A DNA stretch of 64,000 nucleotides from DAINPP01 sp963667315 (lineage in GTDB: Bacteria > Thermotogota > Thermotogae > MWEM01). The position numbers were made by a program, and so were the translations under genes. Where the stretch lies: positions 3,286,001-3,350,000 of the forward strand of contig OY763325.1 in NCBI GenBank assembly GCA_963667315.1, given 5' to 3'. Below the pieces are notes generated by a model, which was not told the origin of the DNA, did not search any database, and was given only the letters and a program-made list of their open reading frames with translations. Shown here piece by piece: positions 22,565 to 30,881 of this stretch (positions within the stretch are counted from its first letter, which is position 1; each line of letters opens with the position of its first letter).

Positions 22565-22593
22565 TTGACTTTTGAAAATAAAGGCTTTATAAT
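22565..22593 (+). promoter_or_regulatory. Promoter of the Cache-domain hybrid kinase gene
   Basis: TTGACT (22565-22570), a 17-base spacer and a consensus TATAAT (22588-22593). This is one of the best sigma-70-type promoters in the window. It lies downstream of the farthest ATG of the kinase frame (22523), which shows that the true start is the ATG at 22637. Confidence 0.8.
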
Positions 22594-22636
22594 CGTTTTA
22601 GACAATCATTTAAACCTGTTTAAAAGTAGTGATCTG

Positions 22637-24511
22637 ATGAAAAATAAATCAAAATTGCCTGTTGTTCTAAAAATAACTTTACCATTTGTTTTGACAATAA
22701 TTCTTGTCATCATAACCATCTACGGTTTTGTCATGCCGAAAATCGACAATATTCTATTTGAGCAGAAAAAGGAGAAGGTAAAGGATCTTTGTAAAAACAC
22801 ACTTCAGCTCGCTGAACAATATTATGAAAGATACATGAGTGGAGAACTGAGCAAAGAGGAATCACAAAAGCGACTGGTTGAAAGGGTCAGGGGAATGCGT
22901 TACGGGGATGAATTAAAGGATTATTTCTGGATACTTGATATGGATTACATCATGATCATGCATCCCTATCTCCCGGAAATGGAAGGCAGCTCCATGAAAG
23001 ACTACAAAGATCCAAATGGGAATACCCCCTTCTTTGCCATGGTCGAACTCGTCAGGCAGAATAAGTCCGGATATGTTGAATATTTGTGGCAATTGCGGGA
23101 TATTGAAGAAGATATACAGAAAAAGATTTCATATGTGGAATTATTTGAACCCTGGCATTGGATCATCGGTACGGGTGTTTATTATTCGGATATAGAGTTG
23201 GAAACTTCTGAGATGACGCATGATATCAACGTTACATTAATTCTCATCGTTCTGCTGATAGGACTTATTTCACTCTATATTATCCTGAAAGAGATAAAGA
23301 ATGCGGAATACCGGCAGCAAAGTGTTTTGGAAAAGGAAAAGTTTATTTTAAAACTAAAAACTATTAACGATAAATTGAATCAGGCGCAAAAGGAATCGGA
23401 AGAGGCCAATAGATCCAAAGATATTTTTCTCGCAACTATTACTCATGATCTGAGGACACCGCTTAACGGTATCGTTGGTTTCAGTGAATTGCTTGAAGGC
23501 TGTAGTGAAGAAGAACGCAGGAAGCGTTTTTCAGAATACACCGGGTATATTCAAAAGAGTGGCAGATACCTTCTCCAGATGATCAATGATATTCTTGATT
23601 TTTCAAAGGTGGAGGCAAAGAAGATGGAGCTTGTGAAATCTGAATTTTCGATCAACGCGGTCCTGGAAGAAGTTATTACATCTCTGAGCTTTTTCAGTCA
23701 GGAAAAGGGGATACCGATTGCTTTTGAGGCAGATGAAAAGCTTTTGATCAGGGCGGACGAGATGCGCTTAAAAAAAGTGTTTTACAATCTGCTTTCAAAT
23801 GCCATCAAATATACAAAAGGTCATCAACCGATAGATGTTCATCTGAGTCGGAGCGAAGAAGGCATATTTGTTTCTTTCCGCGACAGGGGAATCGGCATTT
23901 CACCGGAAGATCAGGAGAAAATCTTCAAACCGTTCGTACAGCTCAATCAGATCAAAACGGAAGGGACCGGTCTGGGATTGGCAATCGCTAAAGAGATCGT
24001 TGACTTACACAACGGAGCGATTTCATTAAAAAGCGAATACGGTAAGGGTTCAGAGTTTACCGTACGGCTTCCCGGGAGTATTTTGACCGATAAAGTAACT
24101 TCTGCAAAAAAGACTGAACGGGAGAGTTTTGACCTTGCGGGTAAAAAGGTCTTTGTCGTGGAAGACGATGAGATCAGCAGGAAATTGATAAAACTTTTTC
24201 TTGAGAAGAACAAAATGCATCCCGTATGTGCTTCAACAGGTGAAGAGCTGCTCATGCTTTTGGCAAGCGATCTTCCGGACATTATTCTGATGGATATCCG
24301 TTTACCCGATATCGATGGGATTACGTTAAGGCATAAAGTCATGGAAACGGTTGCGAAGAAACTTCCCATCATCGCATTAACCGCCTTTTCATCTGAAGAA
24401 AAGAGAAGCGAATTGCTTCAAAGTGGTTTTGTTGCTGTCTGTCACAAACCGATTGATTCCGAAGATTTATTGGGAAAAATTTTCATGTCATTGACATCCG
24501 GCACGTTATAA
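22637..24511 (+). CDS. Membrane hybrid sensor histidine kinase with a Cache domain
   Basis: Domain order in the 624-residue protein: membrane helix (about 8-30), extracytoplasmic Cache_2-type sensor (about 35-185; DYFWILDMDYIMIMHPYLPE and FEPWHWIIGTGVYY), second helix, HisKA with phospho-acceptor His270 (ATITHDLRTPLNG), an ATPase domain (GLGLAIAKEI) and a C-terminal receiver with phospho-acceptor Asp553 (IILMDIRLPD). Cache_2 domains usually bind small organic acids or amino acids. The signal passes from His to Asp and on to an unknown output; no response regulator lies next to it. Start chosen at 22637 because a consensus promoter lies between it and upstream ATGs. Divergent from the sugar operon. 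Confidence 0.92.
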   Translation: MKNKSKLPVVLKITLPFVLTIILVIITIYGFVMPKIDNILFEQKKEKVKDLCKNTLQLAEQYYERYMSGELSKEESQKRLVERVRGMRYGDELKDYFWILDMDYIMIMHPYLPEMEGSSMKDYKDPNGNTPFFAMVELVRQNKSGYVEYLWQLRDIEEDIQKKISYVELFEPWHWIIGTGVYYSDIELETSEMTHDINVTLILIVLLIGLISLYIILKEIKNAEYRQQSVLEKEKFILKLKTINDKLNQAQKESEEANRSKDIFLATITHDLRTPLNGIVGFSELLEGCSEEERRKRFSEYTGYIQKSGRYLLQMINDILDFSKVEAKKMELVKSEFSINAVLEEVITSLSFFSQEKGIPIAFEADEKLLIRADEMRLKKVFYNLLSNAIKYTKGHQPIDVHLSRSEEGIFVSFRDRGIGISPEDQEKIFKPFVQLNQIKTEGTGLGLAIAKEIVDLHNGAISLKSEYGKGSEFTVRLPGSILTDKVTSAKKTERESFDLAGKKVFVVEDDEISRKLIKLFLEKNKMHPVCASTGEELLMLLASDLPDIILMDIRLPDIDGITLRHKVMETVAKKLPIIALTAFSSEEKRSELLQSGFVAVCHKPIDSEDLLGKIFMSLTSGTL

Positions 24512-24599
24512 TAAGAGGGGGACAAACATTTTTCTGTTTAATTTTATTTTCATTAGGTCATTCTGATAGACTTGTCAAGTAGAATCAATTCAGCATTTA

Positions 24600-24640
24600 G
24601 TCGGGGAGATAGCTTTTGTCTATCCCCGACTTTTTTATTT
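24600..24640 (+). terminator. Terminator of the hybrid kinase gene
   Basis: GTCGGGGA(G)ATAG pairs with CTATCCCCGAC (one bulged G) and is followed by TTTTTTATTT. It is about 90 bases past the kinase stop and just ahead of the next gene's AGGAGG. Confidence 0.85.
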
Positions 24641-24652
24641 CAGGAGGAAAAC

Positions 24653-25138
24653 ATGATTATAACCGTTATTTCCGATAGCCACATCCCCAATACTCAAAGC
24701 TTCTTGCCTGATGAAGTGATAAATTCTTTCCGGAGTTCAGATATGATCCTTGGACTCGGCGATTTTATTGATGAAGATACCATAGGGTTTTTGAATAGTT
24801 TTTCAGCTCCTTTTTACGGTGTACTTGGCAACTGCGACAGGTATGAACTCCGTTCATGGCTTCCCCAAAAGAGGAAATTTGAGATTGAAGGGCGAACTGT
24901 GTTGATGCTTCACGGCTGGGGAAGCAGAATAGACCTTGATCAAAGAATATACAAGATCCTCGAAAAAAAACCGGATATCTGTCTTTTTGGCCATACCCAT
25001 ACAATGCAGGATAAGTTTATCGGTCAAACCCGCTTTATCAACCCTGGCGCTTGTCAAAAAGGTGGCTCTTTTGCCGTTTTAACAATCGATAACCAAACAG
25101 ATGACATAATTTGTGAGATCAAAGAAATTGCCCTGTAA
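24653..25138 (+). CDS. YfcE/MJ0936-type metallophosphoesterase
   Basis: The 161-residue protein has the calcineurin-like phosphoesterase motifs in order: SDSHIP (D-x-H), GLGDFID, LGNCDRYELR (GNCD), MLHGWG (H) and LFGHTHTM (GHTH), which coordinate two metal ions. Relatives hydrolyse phosphodiesters such as bis-p-nitrophenyl phosphate or cyclic nucleotides; the physiological substrate is unknown. An upstream frame exists, but CAGGAGGAAAAC directly before the ATG at 24653 fixes the start. It is cytoplasmic and sits 60 bases before a secreted-protein gene on the same strand. Confidence 0.9.
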   Translation: MIITVISDSHIPNTQSFLPDEVINSFRSSDMILGLGDFIDEDTIGFLNSFSAPFYGVLGNCDRYELRSWLPQKRKFEIEGRTVLMLHGWGSRIDLDQRIYKILEKKPDICLFGHTHTMQDKFIGQTRFINPGACQKGGSFAVLTIDNQTDDIICEIKEIAL

Positions 25139-25198
25139 GGAAATGAAGAATAATATATAGAACAGTAAAATGAAAAAGAAGATTCTGGGAGGGTTTCT

Positions 25199-26011
25199 AT
25201 GAAAAAATATATCTTGCTTATCGTAATTGTTTCATTATTGGTTGTTTCAGCTTTTGCAGATTTCATCTACCTGACAGATGGTACAAAACTTTCCGGTAAA
25301 ATCGTTAACTTCAATGAAAATTCGGCAGATATCCTGCTTGAAAACGGTCAGTTTACCAATGTCAATAAGAATATGATTGTAAGAGTCGATCCTGTAGATT
25401 CACTCACAGCTGACGAAATTATAGCGAATACCATGCAGTCATCCAATGCCTCTTCAATTGGCATCATAGGTGGCGCAGATGGAACAACGGCGATTCCTCT
25501 GGAACAGTATCCGTCAGGTCCTATCATGGATGTGCCGATCCCTGCAAATGAATTACCGACCATGTATGCCGATCCGGATATAGAACTCAGAAAGAGAATG
25601 CTCATGTATTCCGATATGAAAAAGGAACCCTGGATAGCGGCTGAGTTATCCCTCATCATCCCCAGTGCCGGTCATCTTTATACGGGTGAATGGGAAAGAG
25701 GATTTTTGTTCCTCGGAGCAAGGGCAGCTTTTGGGGGTATCGGTTTATACGGTTTTTCAATGGCAAATTCAAAGCAGAGAGAACTGGATGAAGGTTCCGG
25801 CGCCTTATCGACAGACGAAGAAGCCGCGCTCAAAGCAGCTATCTCACAGGGACAGATGTTCGGAGGTGTAGGAGCGGCTGGGTTTGGGCTCTTTACATTG
25901 CTCGAATTTGTAGATTCCTATTATGCAGCGGAGAGATACAATCAGGTGCTTAGACTGAGACTTGGAATCGAACAGTTTGATCCGATGATGCTGCCAACAT
26001 TCGGAAAATAA
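25199..26011 (+). CDS. Secreted or membrane protein with an SH3-like start and an OadB-type SIGIIGGADG motif
   Basis: A 270-residue protein with a signal peptide (1-20). Residues 21-65 (FIYLTDGTKLSGKIVNFNE, ...NVNKNMIVRVDP) look like a small beta-barrel. Residues 86-99 read SIGIIGGADGTTAI, almost identical to the membrane-buried signature of beta subunits of sodium-translocating decarboxylases, though nothing else of that family is present. The C-terminal half (EPWIAAELSLIIPSAGHLYT..., GFLFLGARAAFGGIGLYGF, GGVGAAGFGLFTLLEFVDSYY) contains two or three membrane-like segments typical of DUF5683-like proteins. Function unknown. The ATG follows GGGAGGGTTTCT. It ends at a strong terminator. Confidence 0.75.
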   Translation: MKKYILLIVIVSLLVVSAFADFIYLTDGTKLSGKIVNFNENSADILLENGQFTNVNKNMIVRVDPVDSLTADEIIANTMQSSNASSIGIIGGADGTTAIPLEQYPSGPIMDVPIPANELPTMYADPDIELRKRMLMYSDMKKEPWIAAELSLIIPSAGHLYTGEWERGFLFLGARAAFGGIGLYGFSMANSKQRELDEGSGALSTDEEAALKAAISQGQMFGGVGAAGFGLFTLLEFVDSYYAAERYNQVLRLRLGIEQFDPMMLPTFGK

Positions 26012-26030
26012 TTAATCTTTAGCCCATATA

Positions 26031-26066
26031 AAAAGAGGACGGTTTTAAACCCGTCCTCTTTTTATT
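26031..26066 (+). terminator. Intrinsic terminator
   Basis: AAAAGAGGACGG and CCGTCCTCTTTT pair over 12 bp and the stem is followed by further Ts. It lies 20 bases past the stop of the secreted-protein gene. Confidence 0.88.
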
Positions 26067-26183
26067 TATATTTTTTCTCTCTGTTCCCAAACACGTGTTG
26101 TATTTTAAAACATCACGCGATGTCTCTTCTGTTTTTGTCAGTTAAAGATCAACCGGTACAGAAACGGGGTTTTCTTCATTTGT

Positions 26184-26801
26184 TCAGATGAAAAGCCGCA
26201 GGATGCTAATGAAGATATACTGTGCAAAGGAAAACACCGTCGGGAAGATAAAGAACAGGGCGATAAAGAAGACGATGATGCGGTATCTTTCGTACAGAAT
26301 AAAAAAGTCTCTGAATCTGTTTGCCAACAAGTCTCTTACGATATGATACCCGTCAAGCGGCGGTATCGGGAGCAGGTTTAACAAGCCGAAGGCGATGTTT
26401 AAGTAGGCGATGGCATGAAAGACGGGGATAAGCCCGGGAATTGCGTTGTATGCCGTTGGGAACAGCTTTAACAGCAACACTTCTATCAGAATAACCGTAA
26501 AGGCAATGATGAAATTGGCAATTGGTCCGGCAACGGAAACCAGTATACGGTCTCTTTTGGGATTTTTGAAATTATTCGGATTGACGGGAACGGGTTTTGC
26601 CCAGCCAAAGCCGATAAAGAGAAACATCAGCAAACCGATCAAATCCATGTGCGCCAGGGGATTCAGCGTCAGTCTGCCGTAATTTCTTGGTGTCATATCA
26701 CCGAGTTTATCTGCTGTCCAGGCATGAGCCAGTTCGTGGAAAATAATTGCCAGCAGGACAGCCGGAATGGATAATAATATCTGCATGGGATCTCTGAACA
26801 T
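26184..26801 (-). CDS. Site-2 protease family (M50) membrane metalloprotease, short form
   Basis: A 205-residue integral membrane protein. His22-Glu-Leu-Ala-His26 (HELAH) is the zinc site in the first helix, and NLLPIPPLDGYH supplies the third ligand (Asp of LDG). It lacks PDZ and CBS domains, as in the compact M50B group found widely in bacteria and archaea. Such enzymes cut helices within the membrane, for example anti-sigma factors or signal peptides; the target here is unknown. The start ATG follows TTGAGGTGATTAA. It is the last gene of the minus-strand block downstream of a tRNA gene. Confidence 0.92.
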   Translation of the reverse strand: MFRDPMQILLSIPAVLLAIIFHELAHAWTADKLGDMTPRNYGRLTLNPLAHMDLIGLLMFLFIGFGWAKPVPVNPNNFKNPKRDRILVSVAGPIANFIIAFTVILIEVLLLKLFPTAYNAIPGLIPVFHAIAYLNIAFGLLNLLPIPPLDGYHIVRDLLANRFRDFFILYERYRIIVFFIALFFIFPTVFSFAQYIFISILRLFI

Positions 26802-26828
26802 TTAATCACCTCAAAAATTTGTATAAAA

Positions 26829-26850
26829 AAAGCACCCAATAAAGGGTGCC
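26829..26850 (-). terminator. Terminator of the tRNA-Gln gene
   Basis: GCACCC and GGGTGC pair around six bases; on the minus strand a run of seven Ts follows. It starts six bases past the CCA end of the tRNA gene. Confidence 0.88.
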
Positions 26851-26855
26851 TTGTA

Positions 26856-26929
26856 TGGCTGGGAGAGGTGGATTCGAACCACCATTGTCGAATCCAGAGG
26901 CCGAAGTCCTGCCATTAGACGATCTCCCA
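26856..26929 (-). tRNA. tRNA-Gln (anticodon CUG)
   Basis: The minus strand folds as a complete 74-nt tRNA with encoded CCA: acceptor TGGGAGA/TCTCCCA, discriminator G, D arm with GTC/GAC, anticodon loop CTCTGGA giving CTG in the DNA, a four-base variable region and T arm GGTGG-TTCGAAT-CCACC. The identity fits glutamine (G73, CUG reading CAG codons). The anticodon stem is slightly weakened: position 31-39 is C-U and 30-40 is G-U. A promoter-like upstream region was not resolved. Confidence 0.92.
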
Positions 26930-26984
26930 AACAACAGCAGCATTATACAATATATATACTGGGTTGTCAACACCTTTTTTAATT

Positions 26985-28478
26985 CTATTTCTTTAAAACT
27001 CTTTTAATAATAAGCATAAAATCCCTTTGGCGCAATATAAGCAGTACTCCGGCATAAACGCTAATGGCTACCACTATTTTCAATAGGACCATCAGACCGG
27101 AATAATCCAAATGCTCGTTTAAAACCAATATGGCTAATCCCATCAGAACAGAACCAATCACACTTTTCATGATTTCCAGTATGTTCTTGACCGAAAGGTT
27201 TAAACGTTTGGAAACGGAGAGATGGATCAGTAATACGATGAAACCGGAAATCCCTGCGATGGCTGTTGCGAGTGCTATCCCCAAGGGTCCCATTGTCTGT
27301 GAGAGTGTGATATCGAGACCGATATTCACAGCAACTGAAATACAACTGGCGATAAACACAATTCGCGGTCGCTTCATCGCATATTCCGCCCTCATAAACA
27401 GGCTGTACAGTGAATAGAACGGGAGACCGAGGACATAGCCCCTGAGGATTTCCGCCGTCATGTTTGTATCGTAGGCACCGAATTCCCCACCCTGAAACAA
27501 GAGTCTGATAATATCGATACGCATGATGAAAAGACCGATTGTTGCGGGCAGGACGAAGAGGATCATTCGTTCTATTCCCTCGGCGAGATTTTTTCTGAAT
27601 TCTTCTCTGTTATTCTTGGACAGTTGAGACAGTGCCACTGTGGAAACGGAAATGGCAAATACGCCGAGTGGCAGTTGGAACAATCTGTTGGCATACTGAA
27701 GTAGTGAAACACTCCCGGCACCGAGTCCTGATACAACATTTGTATCGACAATTGAGTTGATCTGAGTAACGGAGAGTGCTGCGAAACTGCTCAAAAAGAC
27801 CGGCATGAAATCTTTCAGATCTTCCTTGTCATATCCCGGTTTAAACCTGAAGCCAATCTTACGGCTGCCAAATACCACAATGAGCCATTGAGCCACACCA
27901 CCGATCATAAAGAAAATGGCGGGACCGAGTATGGGCGGATCAAATAGCGGAGCGAGGAGCACTCCTATGATCACCAGAATGTTATGCACGGCCGGAGAAA
28001 GGGCAGGTGTGAAGTAGATATCGTTACTGTTCAGCATTCCCGCATAAATTGCCCACATACTGATGAACAGGATAAAGGGAAAGATCATCCGCCCAAGAAA
28101 AACGGACAACCCTTCAACGCCCGGTTCAAGGCCCGGTGCGACAAGTCCCAGTATCTGAGGCATAAAATAAACACTAAAAATGATCAATGCCAGTAATACC
28201 GGGATAAATACGGTAAGAATCGAATTGGCGAACTTGTGACCGTTCGTCAGTCCTTTCATGGCACGTTTATTGTATGCAGGAACGAAGGCGCTTGCGAGGG
28301 CACCTTCGGCAAATATTTTTCTTAGAAAAAAGGGTAACAATACAGCAACGAGATAAGCATCGTATTCAGGTGATGAACCGAATTCTCTTGCAAAGAGCAT
28401 ATCCCGTACAAGCCCCAGTACTCGGCTGATCAATGTTGCAACAGCCATTTGAATAGAAAACCTCAGAGTTTTGGACAA
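26985..28478 (-). CDS. murJ: MurJ lipid II flippase
   Basis: The 497-residue protein has about fourteen membrane helices and the MurJ start SRVLGLVRDMLFAREFGSSP, FAEGALASAFVPAYN and the central HNILVIIGVLLAP region. It belongs to the MOP superfamily and flips the peptidoglycan precursor lipid II to the outer face of the cytoplasmic membrane. Conserved arginines of the central cavity (R18, R24 in the first helix region) are present. It lies 21 bases downstream of an M20-type hydrolase gene and upstream of the tRNA gene. Confidence 0.93.
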   Translation of the reverse strand: MSKTLRFSIQMAVATLISRVLGLVRDMLFAREFGSSPEYDAYLVAVLLPFFLRKIFAEGALASAFVPAYNKRAMKGLTNGHKFANSILTVFIPVLLALIIFSVYFMPQILGLVAPGLEPGVEGLSVFLGRMIFPFILFISMWAIYAGMLNSNDIYFTPALSPAVHNILVIIGVLLAPLFDPPILGPAIFFMIGGVAQWLIVVFGSRKIGFRFKPGYDKEDLKDFMPVFLSSFAALSVTQINSIVDTNVVSGLGAGSVSLLQYANRLFQLPLGVFAISVSTVALSQLSKNNREEFRKNLAEGIERMILFVLPATIGLFIMRIDIIRLLFQGGEFGAYDTNMTAEILRGYVLGLPFYSLYSLFMRAEYAMKRPRIVFIASCISVAVNIGLDITLSQTMGPLGIALATAIAGISGFIVLLIHLSVSKRLNLSVKNILEIMKSVIGSVLMGLAILVLNEHLDYSGLMVLLKIVVAISVYAGVLLILRQRDFMLIIKRVLKK

Positions 28479-28499
28479 AATCTTTTACCCCTGTTTATT

Positions 28500-29693
28500 T
28501 TATTTGATGAAAAATTTTGGGAAAGCGGCATAAAAAGCGGCTGCCTTCACAAGGTGTTCGTCAGGGCATTGATCCGAAGGACTGTGTGCGTATATTTCGT
28601 TTGCAGGACCAAATCCAACGGTTGGGATATCAAACATTCCCGCTGTGGCAATCCCGTTTGTGCTGAATGTCCATTTATCGATTCTTGCCGGTTCTTCAAA
28701 CAATTCTTCGTACGTCTTCTTCGCCTTCTGAACCACTTCGGCATCTTCCGGATAAACCCAGGTCGGATAATATTTTTCAGTCGGATAGACGAGACCGGTA
28801 TAGGCCTTTTCCGCATACTGAAGGACTTCAATTTCAGCCTCTATCCCCGTTCTGTCGAGAATTTCCTGAAGTTCCGCAACGGCACTCTCTTTTGTTTCTC
28901 CGGCCGTCAATCTTCTGTCGAGCTGGATCACACATTCATCGGCAACCGCATTCTGCGAGGGTGATTTGAAAAAGATCTGCGTGACGGCAATCGTCCCTTT
29001 ACCCAAAAACGCGTCATCTTTAAGACGTTCATTTAATTTTTCTATTTCAGCGATGACCGGTGTCATCTTGTATATGGCGTTATCCCCTCTTTCAGGCGCA
29101 CTCGCATGACAGGAAAGCCCAACGGTCTTGATTCGCATCTCCATTCGGCCTCTGTGCCCCCTGTAAATCCCAAGATTTGTCGGTTCCGTGATGACAACGA
29201 CATCCGGCTTTAAGATATTCTCCTTGAGGATATACTGCCAGCAGAGGCCGTCACAATCTTCCTCCATGCAGCTTCCAACAACGTATAGAGTGTAATCATC
29301 CTCGAGTTTCAGATCTTTGATGATCTTTCCGGCATAGACCATTGAAGCCATTCCCGCTTCCTGGTCACTGGCCCCTCTGCCGTAAATCACGCCATCCTCA
29401 TACTTTCCTTCAAAAGGATCACATTCCCAAAGATCGGGGTTTCCAACGTCAACGGTATCGATATGTGCATCCATGGCGATGATCTTCGAACCGGAACCGA
29501 TTCTGCCGAGTATATTTCCGAAGCCGTCGATGATGACTTCATCAAAACCGCATTTTTCCATTTCGCGTTTGATTCTGAGAATGACTTTTTCTTCATTCTG
29601 TGAGGTGCTGGGAATCGCTATCATGTCTCTTAAAAATTGAACCATATCCGGTTTGTGCTTTTCTGCAGCTGTCAAAATCTGCTTTAAATCCAC
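28500..29693 (-). CDS. M20-family zinc hydrolase of the YgeY type
   Basis: A 397-residue cytoplasmic enzyme with the M20 di-zinc layout: MDAHIDTVDVG (His-x-Asp), GRGASDQEAGMAS (bridging Asp), SCMEEDCDG (catalytic Glu and metal ligand) and ITEPTN. The CMEEDCDGLCW stretch and the whole-length pattern match YgeY, which is linked to selenium- or carbamoyl-amino-acid metabolism in some bacteria, but no selenium genes lie nearby. It probably removes an N-acyl, N-carbamoyl or peptide group. The start ATG follows GGGGGGATTATTGTG. It is in line with murJ downstream and an M23 peptidase gene upstream. Confidence 0.88.
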   Translation of the reverse strand: MDLKQILTAAEKHKPDMVQFLRDMIAIPSTSQNEEKVILRIKREMEKCGFDEVIIDGFGNILGRIGSGSKIIAMDAHIDTVDVGNPDLWECDPFEGKYEDGVIYGRGASDQEAGMASMVYAGKIIKDLKLEDDYTLYVVGSCMEEDCDGLCWQYILKENILKPDVVVITEPTNLGIYRGHRGRMEMRIKTVGLSCHASAPERGDNAIYKMTPVIAEIEKLNERLKDDAFLGKGTIAVTQIFFKSPSQNAVADECVIQLDRRLTAGETKESAVAELQEILDRTGIEAEIEVLQYAEKAYTGLVYPTEKYYPTWVYPEDAEVVQKAKKTYEELFEEPARIDKWTFSTNGIATAGMFDIPTVGFGPANEIYAHSPSDQCPDEHLVKAAAFYAAFPKFFIK

Positions 29694-29715
29694 AATAATC
29701 CCCCCATTGTTTTTT

Positions 29716-30543
29716 TTATTTTTTCATCGCCGTTACCGGAGGCAGGAAATCCATCGGATCGTACGTCTTGTCATTGGCAAGATTCCTGACCTCAAAATGG
29801 AGATGTTGTCCCGTGCTTCTTCCTGTGTTTCCAATTCTTGCGATGATCTGTCCTTTCTCAACATACTGTCCTTCGTAGACATCAAATCTGGTAAGATGTC
29901 CGTATCTGTAGATATTTTTAGTTCCTTTTATCTCAATGAGATTCCCGTAACCGCCATTTTCTCCGGCAAAGTTCACCACTCCGGATTCCGCAGCAAAGAT
30001 AGGAGCCCCAAACGGGGTGTTTTCCTTTATTGCCGGTGCATCTCTTGCAATATCCAATCCCGTGTGAAAACTCTCTCTTGCACCTGTAACCGGATGTGTT
30101 CTGTAACCGTAGGGAGAGGTGATGACGCCATAAGTCGGCCACTGACATTTTCCCGGAACAACGTTGAAGGTTTCACCGATACAATATTCCGGTACAAAAA
30201 GAAATTCACCTGCCCGGATTCGATAGGGGGCTTCCAGGTCGTTTGCCACGGCAATTGATTTCACATCTGCAAAAAAATAATTGGCAATATCTGAAAGAGT
30301 ATCCCCTGAGTTTACCTGATACCGGTATCCTACGGGGTAGGGGACTTTGATCACTTCGCCGATGTTGAGTTTATCGGGTACGATATCCGGATTCCAATCC
30401 ATGATGAGCGAACTGTCGACATTATATTTTTCACAAATTCCCGTTAAGGTATCTGAAAATTGAACAAAATGTCTCAATGTTACATAGGCAAACGCATTTA
30501 ACGCGATCAGCAGCAATAATAAAACTGTTAAAACCTTTTTCAA
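29716..30543 (-). CDS. LysM-containing M23 peptidoglycan endopeptidase
   Basis: A 275-residue secreted protein: signal peptide (1-19), two LysM repeats (about 24-70 and 73-120; YQVNSGDTLSDIANYFF), then the lysostaphin-type M23 domain with HTGLDIA (zinc ligands His and Asp) and QHLHFEV (HxH). The enzyme cuts peptide cross-links in peptidoglycan while LysM repeats hold it on the wall. All metal ligands are present, so it should be active rather than a regulatory dead enzyme. The ATG follows CTGGAGGTTT. It lies in a minus-strand block with murJ, consistent with cell-wall turnover. Confidence 0.93.
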   Translation of the reverse strand: MKKVLTVLLLLLIALNAFAYVTLRHFVQFSDTLTGICEKYNVDSSLIMDWNPDIVPDKLNIGEVIKVPYPVGYRYQVNSGDTLSDIANYFFADVKSIAVANDLEAPYRIRAGEFLFVPEYCIGETFNVVPGKCQWPTYGVITSPYGYRTHPVTGARESFHTGLDIARDAPAIKENTPFGAPIFAAESGVVNFAGENGGYGNLIEIKGTKNIYRYGHLTRFDVYEGQYVEKGQIIARIGNTGRSTGQHLHFEVRNLANDKTYDPMDFLPPVTAMKK

Positions 30544-30573
30544 AACAAAACCTCCAGTAAATTTATCCTTTGA

Positions 30574-30870
30574 TCAAAGAAAAGACGACACGAGGAACGA
30601 GGCCATCATACTGTAGCCTGTGTAGAACAGAAAAGCAACTCCTATTCGATCTTTGTTTTTTCTTTGTTCTTTTTTTTCTTTTTTCAGATTTCTTGAGAGT
30701 GAAACCCAACAAATATTTATGGCAACTATTGCAGAACCAAAATAGGCATCCGATACCAGTCGCCAATTTCCCCATGAAAAAAGGGCGAACAGAAATCCGT
30801 AGGTGATGAGGACATAAAACGGTATCAGAAAATATGCGTTCAAATCTTTATTTTTTGTTATAAGTGTCAA
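30574..30870 (-). CDS. Small three-helix membrane protein of unknown function
   Basis: A 98-residue protein starting at TTG (30870) after GGATGG. Hydrophobic stretches occur at about 13-31 (FLIPFYVLITYGFLFALF), 40-57 (YFGSAIVAINICWVSL) and 78-98, with a strongly basic loop (RNLKKEKKEQRKNKDR) that should be cytoplasmic. Size and layout recall AtpI or similar small membrane assembly proteins, but no ATP synthase genes are near and I do not assign it. It overlaps nothing and lies 12 bases downstream of the next gene. Confidence 0.55.
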   Translation of the reverse strand: MTLITKNKDLNAYFLIPFYVLITYGFLFALFSWGNWRLVSDAYFGSAIVAINICWVSLSRNLKKEKKEQRKNKDRIGVAFLFYTGYSMMASFLVSSFL

Positions 30871-30881
30871 TTTTATCCATC

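Noticed and set aside
25199..26011. Annotation as a sodium-translocating decarboxylase beta subunit
   Set aside because: Only a 14-residue motif matches; size, signal peptide and remaining sequence do not.
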